Source: Phytopythium helicoides
Taxonomy: Eukaryota; Oomycota; Peronosporomycetes; Pythiales; Pythiaceae
Reading direction: 5' to 3'
Length of the DNA stretch: 64,000 nt
NCBI GenBank assembly: GCA_024867545.1
Contig: JANFNE010000021.1
Span: forward strand, 462,946-526,945
The position numbers were made by a program, and so were the translations under genes. Every line of letters begins with the position of its first letter. The stretch's first letter is position 1. This document shows positions 39,514 to 49,891 of the stretch, piece after piece. The notes beneath the pieces are model-generated. The model did no database searches and had not been told where the DNA came from. It saw nothing but the letters and a program-made list of their open reading frames with translations.

Positions 39514-42500
39514 TTAGTGCGCCATGAGGTGCACGGCGTCGTTGAGCTTGGTTGCCGTTGTGTGCAGCGCGACGTGGATGAGCTTCTTGAAGCGCTTCTC
39601 GGCCTCCGCTTCGCTCACGTCGAGCATGAGTGTTTTGTGCACCCAAGCAATGTCCTCGGCGCACGTGAGCTCGGGGATATCGCACGTGAGTGCCAAGATG
39701 AGCAGCGTCAGCAGCAGATTCGAGTGTTGGCGCAGAACTTTGAAAGCCTTGACTGCAAGGTCTTCAAACTGCTTGTACGCGTCACTCTTCTTGCCGCCCA
39801 TGACATTCAGCATCGACGGTGTGAACACGAACGGTGCGCGTTCACGCTTGACGCCAAGCTTGGACTTGAAGTTGCCGAGAAAGTGGCCAAAATCAATGTG
39901 AAGAGCCGCCCCGAGCGCTGTAGCATGATGTTGTCGTTGTGTCGATCCCCGACGCCAAGTACGTACGTCGCCACGCAGTAGCCTGCGCATGACCGTACGA
40001 ATGTGTCGGTGATTGGGCTGTCACGTCGACCACTATCGCTTGAGGATCGCATGATGCGTTTGAAACTGAGCACGGAAGATAGTGGAGGGAAGCATGACGA
40101 CACGGACCGCGGACGCGCATTGGGGCGAGCAGAATTTGCGTGCGCAAGCGATGCCAGCGACGCCTCGTCCACAGGGGCCAAAGGTACTTCGTCAGCACTA
40201 GTCCGGTATGATTCATTCCGATACAGCCATTCAGACAGCACTCCATTTTCCACAAGTGCATCTTTTGCGGACTTCAGCTTTCGCCCAATCTTCGTCTTGG
40301 AGCCCTCATGGCGCTTGTAAATGATGCTTGCAAGTGTTTCGGCGTCTTCGACAACTTCAATTAGCCCGATGTTATCACCCGTGGAGATGCATGCATACGG
40401 AGACAAGCAGAGGTCAAGCCCGCTCTCGCGCCACAAGTCGTCCATAACGCGCAAGATCTGCAGTACTCAGTTGATCTTGGCGTAAGTCATCACCTGCCTT
40501 GAAGATAATGTGGGAGCTTCCGTGTTGCGTCTTTGCGTTCTCTAAGTGAAGCAAGAGCGGCCGTTTTTTGGAGCTCATACACGGCAATCCTCGACAATCA
40601 CCCGCTTCCAATACGTTCGCGGATGCATTGGAAGCTGGAAAGTTTCAGGGAGAACCGCATCACGAAGTTGAGAATGCAGTCGTTGCTTCCTCGCGGTTTG
40701 TGTCGTTTCACGTTTGACAGCATCTGCCATCCGCTCAAACTGTTTCATGACGTATGAAGATTGGCGAATTTCAAGCTTGTAGCTTCCACAAAGCTGCAAA
40801 TATTGGCTCATGATGAGATTGAAGCGCTCAGCTGTCTGAGATCGATGCACTTCTGCTTCTGCTCTCAGCAACCAATAGAGCAAGAACCCAATTTGCGATG
40901 GATTGAGGAGCGCCCGCATTAACAAGAACCTTGCCAAAGCCGAGTCGTGGTATCTCTCATTCTTCAATGCTTGGATAAGCTGCGGCATGTAGAGCTGGAG
41001 TCGATAGTCTGGCAATTGGTCCATGCAACGCACAGCATATGCTCGTACTTTGGGGTCAGGAAACTGCGGGCTAAGCAGCTGAAGTGCTTCCAGATACGTC
41101 GGCTGATTCCAATCCTGAAGAAGGCAGTATGCATCCATGACTTGTCCTCGCTTTCCCCAGTCAACAGAGAGTAGAAACGTCGACAACAACCCAGAGTCCT
41201 TTGAGAAGCGACTGGCGTGCATCCCAGATAAACTGGCGTTCGGCATCCGAGAGTTCGGCAACTGGATTTTTCTTTAGCTTTTCCAGCAATTGCTGCTTTT
41301 GCGCAGTGATCTTCCTCTTTTTCATTGAATCCTCTGCCACCAACTTCCTGCTGTTAGTAAGATCGTCAAAGAAAATAGATGCACGATAAGTCATGCTCGC
41401 TTTAGGCTTTGAGCGACTAGAATACTCGAAAGGTTGGAAGGATAACGATCCTGAACCTTCGATTGCAAATTCCAGCACACCTACTACATGCTGTTTTTCA
41501 GGGTCTCTCGATCTTAGGTGCAGTTTTCGATGTCCAGAGGAGTGATAATAGTGGTCGGTGAGAGCTGTCGAATCATATCGAGCTTGAAGTCACCTGTGCG
41601 CAGAGTGTGCCCAAAGTCAAAGAGATGAAGTCCCGACCACGCAATGGTTTCGTTGGCTTTAGTGAGCAGGAGGAATTTTAAGTGAGAACCGTGAGGTACA
41701 TCAGGTCAGTGATATCGTGAGCTCGACGTTTTTCTTGGGCTCAGGGAAACAGGTTTCGGGGTCGTTGGTGGGACTCTCCCATCTGCGGATTTTTCACGAG
41801 ATCCTGAAGATGGCTGCTCCCGTCCACCTAGTGGAACCGGCCGACGGCACAGGCATTTGTTGCCAAGCTGGATCCGAATATCAAGAATGCGACTGGCTCC
41901 GATATCTGTGCTAGAAGGGCGTTGATAGACACTAGAAGGTGGTGCTGAGTATTGGTTGGCGGGATATCGGGAGAAGGCAGTATCTGTGTCGCGTCGATAG
42001 CGGTTTCCATTGCGTCATTCTCAGTTGGTAGTGGTGTCTGCGAAGCTAAAGGCTGTAAACTTGCCTGGATTTCAAAGAACGAATCGTAGTGGAAGTAAAG
42101 ATACCGGCCTAGCATCTGGGCTGTCAACTCAAGAATTGTGACGTCGTTGTCAGTCCTTTGGGGAGCAGTTTCGCCGGGCTGGTTGGATTGTAGCGACACT
42201 TGCTCAGTTTGATTGGCGTTAGTACGGACCGTCATTAGCCTCGCTTGAATCAAGCTCACTGTTATTGGGAGCAACTGTTTTTGTCTGCACGTATAACAAC
42301 CTCGAGATACCCAGTGACCCTGCCGGAATCATTGGCAGGGGTGATTGGCCCAGGTAGGTTGACACTGAAGAACGGGGTTGCTAGAACTATGCACCCAGGA
42401 TGATATAGCAATTGCACGATGCTGCTATCGTTGCCACTATTGCCTCTGCTAAGCAAGCTGGCTGCCGGATCCACTTGAAGAATGGTCTTCTTCGATGCCA

Positions 42501-43795
42501 ATACTTGCTGCCCCATACAGTGCTCTTCAGATACAAATCTTTTTGGCATCTGTTCATCTGCATACTGCAGTAACATTCAACCAGTGAGAAAAATGCAAAT
42601 GAGCATAGTTACCAACAAGCGCAATCGTACTTTGAGTAGAATCGATGGTTATCCTCGTCATAGGCGTAAATGCGCACTGCGTACGCAGAAAAGGTTGAAA
42701 CTAGCGCAGTCTTGATATAATCCAGTGTATGATCGAGTTCGTTTTCTGGTGAAATGTGTGGGAAATGTTTCTTGTAGAACGCTTTTGCCGTGAGTTTTGC
42801 CATCCCTCCCGGCCGAATAGTTGGATTTTCGCAATGGTATCGGGACAGTGCAAAGTACTGTGACCATCTCTTAAAGCTCTCGATCTGAAGGGCAATAGTC
42901 CAAATCGTCACTGCTCTGGAGAAATAGGAATCTACGTAATGCTCTTACCTCAGAGGGCTCTTCGCTCTTGATAAGATCTTCGGATGCGATCTTGACCCAG
43001 CACTCACTTTTCAGTTGCTGAATCAGCTGAAGAATACGCAACAAAAACTCAGTGCCAAGGTTGACTCCCCCACCCAGATATCAGTTAGACGTACGTGCGC
43101 TGGGATAGCTAGATACTCAACCGGCTCCATCGCTACCACTTTCATAGTGGAGCGCGAGTGCACTGCAAAATAGTCACCGATACCGAGACTCATCGGCGGA
43201 AACGCAATGGCCTTCCTGGCTGCTTCTGCGGAGTCCATGCTCCGCTCGGAAAATGCCAACGCGCCGCTGATAACGATGCAAAACCTCTCATCGACCGTAT
43301 TTGTAGCCTGGCCGAGCAGGATCACGTCTCCAGGTCGCTAGTTTTTCACGCGAGCACCCATCAACGAGTTGCCGGATCTCGCTTGCCGAGAAGGCATTGA
43401 AATATGGCACGCTGCACATGAGCGACATCGGCTACACAAAAGCGTTAGTACTGACACTCATTCGAGCAGCACTATACACTATGAGTAAATCTAAGTGCAC
43501 CACTTGCCGATATGTTCTGCTGCCGCAGCTCGATCTCGTTCTTGGTACGGGCGTTGAACTGCATGTTCATGCGCTTCATGAACATAAGCTGTCTCAGCGC
43601 CAGCTTCCACCGCTCCTTAGCTTCAGATGACTTGCTAGGACGTTCATTTTTGACCTCATCTGCGATTCCTTGCAGGCTTGTGAACGCTTCTACCACGCGG
43701 ATCTCGTCCACTTCGACTGGTGCACTCTCCGCAGCTTTTTTGGGTCCAAGCTTAGCGTCAGCACCCAAACTTCCTCGCTTCACACTCGAATTCAT
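39514..43795 (-). CDS. PI3-kinase-like protein with cNMP-binding and GAF-like domains, frame-disrupted
   Basis: Reading down from the ATG at 43795: a helical N-terminus; a cyclic-nucleotide-binding domain (about 43425-43095: CSVPYFNAFSASEIRQLVDG, then RPGDVILLGQATNTVDERF, VISGALAF and GIGDYFAV); a GAF-like region (about 42900-42040: AYAVRIYAYDEDNHRF, HCMGQQVLASKKTILQVD, ILELTAQMLGRYLYF); a PI3K C2 region (about 41880-41550: IAWSGLHLFDFGHTLRTG); the helical domain (about 41290-40580: ELSDAERQFIWDAR, FLLSVDWGKRGQ, YHDSALARFLLMRALL); and the kinase domain (about 40575-39514: IIFKAGDDLRQDQ, VLGVGDRHNDNIM, HIDFGHFLGNFKSK). Catalytic motifs are intact. Frame changes are needed near 43336, 41703, 41200, 40577, 40465 and 39901, and a splice join near 42560-42615 is unresolved. 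Either a pseudogene or an error-rich stretch. Confidence 0.72.
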
Positions 43796-44182
43796 GGTCA
43801 ATCTCTCTCTCTCTCTCTCTTCCAGGAGATTCGAGTGTGGCGATTCCTCACAGAGACAGCAGGCCGTTTTGCTTTATCTCTGCCAAGAAAACTGTAGCCA
43901 GGAATAGCTTCAACGTGAGCTGCTTGGAAATGGCGCTCCTGAATCATGCGAACCTAGCGCCTGGCCCAATCCGAACTTACCGAGCGGATCATTTGCGCAT
44001 CCTTGGTCCCCGCTGGGAGGCACGGAGGGAGCAGCGGACGGCGAGCGGCCGACGGCGAGGGGAGGAGCAGCGGCGCCGCGCGCCGCGTACCGTACGTGCG
44101 AGCGTGTGTGGAGACCGCGGGAGTTCGAGAGAAGCGGCATCGCAGCGTGCAGGCAGCGCGCGTCGAGTGCGAACTTAGCGCC
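43796..44182. promoter_or_regulatory. Divergent promoter of PI3K-like and CRT-like genes
   Basis: The 387 bases between the divergent starts contain CGAACCTAGCGCC (43949-43961) and CGAACTTAGCGCC (44170-44182); the second abuts the ATG of the CRT-like gene. The same word or a close variant is found in three other divergent promoters of the window. Confidence 0.6.
43802..43820. repeat. TC dinucleotide microsatellite
   Basis: A (TC)9T tract sits immediately upstream of the PI3K-like start codon, reading as GA repeats on the coding strand. Such tracts in 5' leaders can be length-variable; no function is implied. Confidence 0.85.
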
Positions 44183-46049
44183 ATGGGCGGCTTCGCGACG
44201 CCCGCCTTCATCAACCTCGGCATCGACGCCACCACGGGCAAGTCGTACGCCATCTGCTCGCGCAAGGTGCTGTGCTGCGTCGTGTTGCTGGTCTTCATGC
44301 CGGTTGGCGCGGAGAGTCGCGTCTCTTGTCGGCGGTGCCGGCCGCTCAACAGATGGAGGACTGACGGTGCGGTTTGGTCCACTGGCAGGCGCTCGTGTCG
44401 CTCTCGGTGATCCTGGCGCTCGTTGTGGCCATGACGGGCGAGCGCTTCCTTTTCAAGGTCATGATCGACCGCATGGAGTCGTACAGGTGCGTTGAGCTGG
44501 TCGAGAGGTTGCTGGTGTTGAGCGAGTAGGCTCTAACCGGTCGAGCACTCCCCGCAGATACTTTCTGTGCCAGCTCATGACGTTCCTGTACATCCCGCCG
44601 CTTTTCTGCATCGCTGGCTATCGCTCTCCCCCGGATGTAAGGCTGATAGTTGTGACTCGGCACCAGGCGATGGACTAACGCTCTCCATAGGAGTTCATCG
44701 AAGAGGAGATTGCCGAGTTCCCCAAGTTCCACTTCTTCATCATGGGCATCCTCGACCTACTTCATGTGCGCTTTGCGTCCCGATTGCATCGTGGAGTAAT
44801 CGTGGAGTGTGCATTAACGGGAGTTAATCGTCACTGCAGGCAATGATGCTTTTTGTGGCTGGTGGACGAACGGACCCGACGCAGACACTTCTCTTCATGC
44901 AAGCTTCAATCCCGCTGTCTGTGGCACTGTCGGCGCTCGCTTTTGGCGTCAGGTGCGAATTGCGTGGTTGGCTACTGTAGACCTGGATGAGTTATATTGA
45001 CGAAGCATTCCTCTCATTCAGGTACTCTCGTCTGCAAATCATCGGCGCGGTCGTCATCACAATTGGGATCATTGTGTCGCTGTTTCCTGATCTGGAAGAG
45101 TACGACTTGTCGTTCCAAAAACCAACAGTTGACCTGTGAAGTGCTAATTGCTCTTGGCTCTTTTGCATGCGATTAGTATTGGCAGCGATGCGTTTATCGA
45201 CCAGGAGACAGGATGGAGCAGGTTTGTGCACATGCTGCTTTGTGGATCAGCGAGAGTTGATCACTAACCGAATGCCTTTTGCTAGTCTTATGTATTTATT
45301 GGCCGCAGTCCCGGGTGCGCTGTCCATGATTTATAAGGAACACAGCATCCGCGATCAGCCCATGGACATGGTCTACCTCAATGCGTGGGTCTCCGTCAAC
45401 CAGTTTGTCGCTGGCTTGCTGCTGGCACCGATTGTCTTTGACCTGGAGGTACGTGTGGAAGAATTGAAGACTTGCTGCAGATTCAAGGGAATACTAACGT
45501 GCATGTTGCAGTTCCTGCACCTGGATCAAAAGATGAGTGGCTTGCAGTGCCTAATCCAGGGCAAGAGTGAGATCCCTTCCGATGAGTGCTACGTGAGTAT
45601 TTGTCCGTTTGATGCGCTCTTTACCTTCACGGAGCAGCTCGCTAAAATTTTCCGTGATTGATTCGCAGTTGGGTCTGCCGCTACTGCTGCTGTACATCAC
45701 AGCAAATGTGGCGATAAACTTGCTTCTGCTGCAGCTTGTGAAGCTTACGAGCGTTTCAACTGTTGATGGGAGTGCCCTTCTGGGTTTCTTATCTTCTTTC
45801 GCCGTGCTGGCTTGGTATCAGACGGACCCAAAGGAGTTTGGACGTATGCACCTTCACGGCGACCTCCGCGACTGGATCCCGCCGTCCGTGTTCGTTGACG
45901 TACTTGCATTCCTAGCGATTTTGGTTGGCAAGATATTATTCCAGTGGGAGCCAGATCCAGAAGTGCACGCGACGACACTGTCGGCTGAGGACAAGGAGGC
46001 TGCGTCACTCCTCAACGGAGACGAGGACTATGGTCTACGGTACACATAA
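44183..46049 (+). CDS. CRT-like transporter (drug/metabolite transporter superfamily)
   Basis: Ten exons join in phase to 410 residues: 44183-44266, 44389-44486, 44558-44636, 44691-44765, 44840-44952, 45022-45135, 45177-45221, 45286-45448, 45512-45592, 45669-46049. About ten hydrophobic helices are visible, with paired DMT-type repeats (LFMQASIPLSVALSALAFGV then RYSRLQIIGAVVITIGIIVSLFP; LMYLLAAVPGALSMIYKEHS then LNAWVSVNQFVAGLLLAP). This pattern matches plant CLT and apicomplexan CRT-like carriers, which move thiols, peptides or amino acids across plastid or vacuole membranes. The C-terminus is acidic. The 41-nt intron at 45136-45176 is very short. Substrate and membrane are unknown. Confidence 0.87.
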
Positions 46050-46268
46050 TCCTTTTCAACGACTTCACCCAACGCACGAAGAGAAAGCAGAGCAAGTGTA
46101 GTGTGAAATAATGCGGCATGGTGGCACCACGAATCAATAAGTTTTGACAACTCTAGCCACTTTGACTGGTCATGCAATTCACACGCGCATCAAAGCCGTT
46201 ACTCGTGCGAATTTCCAACTGCCGACTTCTCGCACGGCGTCATCACAATCCATTGCTGTATTCGCGGC

Positions 46269-47258
46269 ATGGTTGCAATGTCGACGCTGACTGCTACGAC
46301 AGCAGCGCGTGCAGCCAAGAGCAAGAAGCCCCTATCGGACGTGCACCAACTTCAGCGAGCTGTACGTGAGCTGCAACGGGAAGCCGCTGATCAACTCGCA
46401 CTTGAAGCTGAGTCGCAAGCTACGTTTGAGTTCCTCTCGTCTCAAGTGCGGGCACTACGAGGCGCGTTTGACACGTTGTCGGACGTGTTGCTTGGCGAAC
46501 TGGACGCCTTACGCAAGGAAACGAGACGCGCATTGGATGAGTCCGAGGCGCAGGTGGCTCGCCAGGGCGAACAACTCAAGGACGCATCGCGTGAGATCGC
46601 TCAGATCCGTCGATCCTTGGAGGTCTGGTCACTAAAAGAGCGCGACTGGGCCAAGGATAACGAAATCCTGAAAGCCTCACACGCGCATCAGGTCGAGTGG
46701 ATGCAACAGCTGCAGCGCGAAACAGCCGATGTCAAAGACCGACTGCATGCGGGTCTGTCAACTCTTGGGACGCGTATTTCAGAGCTAAACGAGCAGGCGA
46801 ATGATCTGCGAGCGAGCTGGGGAGCGCAAATTGACGAAGTTCTTACCAAACTCCACGACGCCGATGCCCGAGCACACAAGCGAGAGCTCGAGCTTCGAGC
46901 ACTTGGTCAGGCCCGCACAAACGACATGGAACTGATGGAACAGGCGGTAGCAACGCTGGGGCGGCAGCAGCAGCACGCAAGTGAAAACGGGATCGAACGC
47001 GTTGACGCTGCTGAGGCAAAACTATCACTGCTACAGAAGCGTCTTGAGACGCTGGACGCTCAGGGAACTGAAACAAAACTTGCGATCGAGCAAGTTAGGG
47101 CGAGGAGCACGACTATCGAGCGGGAACAACGTCGGCGAATGGACAGTGTGGGCAAGATGCTGGCGGCAAGTGGTTTGCATCAAAGGTTCATGGAGCAGGA
47201 TAAGTGGGAGCTAATGGCTTCTGTTGCATACAGGTGTTTGCGGAGGCGCTGCATGTAG
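46269..47258 (+). CDS. Coiled-coil protein, function unknown
   Basis: An uninterrupted frame of 329 residues opens at the ATG at 46269. From about residue 20 to 305 it is almost entirely charged heptads (HQLQRAVRELQREAADQL, ELNEQANDLRASWGAQIDEV, LQKRLETLDAQGTETKL), predicting a long coiled coil. No globular domain is seen. The last residues (AYRCLRRRCM) are basic and could be an unspliced intron read-through. A structural role in cytoskeleton or centrosome is plausible but unsupported. Confidence 0.72.
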   Translation: MVAMSTLTATTAARAAKSKKPLSDVHQLQRAVRELQREAADQLALEAESQATFEFLSSQVRALRGAFDTLSDVLLGELDALRKETRRALDESEAQVARQGEQLKDASREIAQIRRSLEVWSLKERDWAKDNEILKASHAHQVEWMQQLQRETADVKDRLHAGLSTLGTRISELNEQANDLRASWGAQIDEVLTKLHDADARAHKRELELRALGQARTNDMELMEQAVATLGRQQQHASENGIERVDAAEAKLSLLQKRLETLDAQGTETKLAIEQVRARSTTIEREQRRRMDSVGKMLAASGLHQRFMEQDKWELMASVAYRCLRRRCM

Positions 47259-47447
47259 CACCGAGCTAACAGACTCAAATGCCATCAAATGCGGTTCTGG
47301 CAATGAAATGCACGCGTGTTTCTAGTGTTTCTGGGTTAGATCGTTGCTGTGATCACCTCGGCGAATTCGGAAGCTAGTGTCGCCTCCTTTATAGCCACGC
47401 ACAGTTGGTACAGATTGACTGGTTGATGATCGCCGTCCAATAACAGC

Positions 47448-48836
47448 CTAGGCGTTGTTGCGCGCGTTCATCTCCAGCGAAATCTCCTGCACAGCCTTGA
47501 TGAAGGCGTTGACGTGCGCGGGGTCCATGTCGGGAAAGCACCCATGGCCAAAGTTGGCAACGTACTTCTGCGTGCCGAACGCCGTAAGCATCTTCTTGAC
47601 CTGCGCGTAGATAATGTCCGTCGACGCGTAGATGGTGCTCGAGTCAAAGTTGCCTTGCAGCGCAATCTTGCTGTTGCGCGGCTCGACAATGCGGCGCACC
47701 TCGGCCGGATCCGACTGCCAGTCGAGGCCGAGACAGTTGTAGCGGGTCTCAGCCGCCAGCTTCTCGTACGCGTACGGCGTGCCCTTGGAGAAGCACACGA
47801 TAGGCGTGTCCGGGGCTGCCTCCTTGACGCGAGCTGCGATCTGCTGCAGGTACGGGAAGCAGAACTCGAAGTAGTGCTCCTGGGTGAGCACCTCCGCGCC
47901 GACCGATTCGAAGACCTGGAGCGCCTGAGCGCCGGCGCGCTGCTGCGCGATGAGGAAGCGCACGCACACGTCCGTGATTCCCTGGAGCAGCGTGTGCGCC
48001 GCGGCCGGATGCTCGTACAGGAAGGTCTTGAAGATCGCCTTGGTGCGGCTGCCGCCGCCCTCAATCATGTAGCACATGAGAGTGATGGGGGCGCCGACGA
48101 AGCCGATGAGCGGGACCTCGCCGTGGATCTTCTGGCGCGCCAGGTTGAGCGCATCCAGCACGTAGCCGAGCGTCTTCTCAATGTCCGGTGCCATGTCGAG
48201 GCGCGCGAGGTCGCGCGGGTGGCGGATGGGCGTCGGCAGCACGGGGCCCTTGCCCGGTACCATGATGACCTCCATGCCCATGGCCTGCGGGATGACCAGA
48301 ATGTCCGAGAAGATGATGACCGCGTCCATGTGGTAGCGGCGCAGCGGCTGCAGGCTGACTTCGACCGCGAGCTCCGGCACCTCGCACATCTGCATGCTCC
48401 AGTCGGTTAGTACGGCCAGCGCTCCCTCCCCGCCAGCTCACTCGGCGCCACCTCACCGTGAAGAAGTTGTATCCGGCGTCGCGAAGCGCACGGAACTCGG
48501 GCAGGTGACTACAAGGGCACATATTGGTTCGTCAGTGGTCTCGTAGCTCTTCGCGGCCGTCTTATCCCCCCAAAGGAAGCGCGGGACGCACCGGCCGGCC
48601 TGCCGCATGCACCAGACGGGCACGCGCTCCGTGGGCTCGCCGCGCAGCGCGCGCACGAGCAGGTCGTTCTTGAGCTTGGGCAGCTTGTCGAGCGGCACGC
48701 GCTTGAGCGGCGTGCGCGTGGTCGGGAAGGGCCGGCGCACGCGCAGCTGCTGCTTGCGCGCCAGGATGAGGCGGATGGCCGCGAGCGCCGTGAGCGCGAC
48801 GGCCAGCGAGGCGGTCGTGGAGCGCGCGTCGGCCAT
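47448..48836 (-). CDS. UROD: Uroporphyrinogen decarboxylase
   Basis: Exons 48836-48592, 48508-48457 and 48389-47448 give 412 residues. The enzyme removes four carboxyls from uroporphyrinogen III to make coproporphyrinogen in haem synthesis. Signatures: [37 protein letters not shown] (residues interrupted only by my splitting), [50 protein letters not shown] and [12 protein letters not shown]. After MRQAGR the usual Tyr is His (RHLPEF), encoded across an exon join. The first 40 residues are an extra hydrophobic and basic segment ([21 protein letters not shown]), longer than cytosolic homologs, suggesting a membrane anchor or targeting sequence. Confidence 0.93.
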
Positions 48837-49891
48837 GGCGGAGGAGGTAGAGGCGGGAGGAGGGGGCGAGCGGCCAAAGCTCGCGGGTCAGGGAATGCCG
48901 TGGTCGAGGCAGGGCGGACGCGCCAACATTCCGAGGCGCGTGCAAACCGAACCTAGTCCGAACTTAGCGCCAGCGTCGTGGATTTGTGGCGCGGACAGCG
49001 ATTGTGATGATGGCGGTCGGCGCGACAATGTTGAAGGCTCGTTGGTGGCTCAGGGTGAGCTACATACATGGAGACGATCCGCGAGAGGGAATAGCGAGCT
49101 GTGTTGACGGTTGTGGGGTGCTGGGGCTGAAGGTCGTCGAGTGTGAAGCGAAGACCGGTTGCTGATGATTGTTCACACGTTGCGTCAAGTCGAGTGCTGG
49201 ACGCCTTGAGAGCGCTGAACCAAGGACAGGCTGTCGGCCCGTTTGACGCGCTGCGACGATGGATCGCTCTCGCTCTGCTGTGCTGTGGTTCGCGGCGTCA
49301 TCACCCTTTCATGTTGCATGGCGTGTTGTTGGAGATGTCAATCAACCTGGCGCAACGAATTGCATCACCTGCAGCCTCGCTTCTAGCGCTCCTTCCAACC
49401 TTGCACAAGTGTCTATTGTGAACAGAACTACTCGCAAACTCGCTGCAAGCTTATTGCCTACTGCAAGGGTTGAGCTAGCGAGGATAGTCTACTACTCAAG
49501 AAGCTTCCTAGTTTGGGCTTGAAACGCTTAGAGAACGAGTGGAGATTCATGTTTGGCTTCAACAGCACCATAAGCCGCTTTGAAAGGATCTCTAACTTGG
49601 TCGACTACATCGGGTGGCATAGTATGCTGTCGAGGATTATCTGGAAAGGAGGTTGCAGCTGGCACCTACAGCTGAGTAACGCCTAGCGCTTGCAGCAAAG
49701 GCTTAGGAAGCTGAGGCTGCAATAGTACTAGTGGCACCACGGATAGCAGCGTGGCTGGCAGTCTCTGGCTGCAGCGACGCCGTCTACTCCTTTCGATGGC
49801 ACACTGCCGTTGTGGTGATTGGCTTCGGTGGCGGTTGAAGCCGAAAAAATACCGTAAGATTCGCTTGATGCGCCAGAAAGAGAAGCGAGCC
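48837..49891. promoter_or_regulatory. Divergent region between UROD and Myb-like genes
   Basis: About 1.05 kb. CGAACCTAG (48948-48956) and CGAACTTAGCGCC (48959-48971) lie about 120 bases from the UROD start and match the word in the PI3K/CRT promoter. The remainder has no supported gene. Confidence 0.5.

Noticed and set aside
34000..44000. Programmed +1 frameshifting as a shared mechanism for ATIC, PSS and PI3K
   Set aside because: Two of the PI3K breaks need a base added rather than removed, the sites share no slippery motif, and ATIC and PSS orthologs elsewhere are single frames, so error or decay is simpler.
47514..48410. Plus-strand open frame of 298 residues over UROD
   Set aside because: Antisense shadow of UROD exon 3 with Arg/Val/His bias and no motif.
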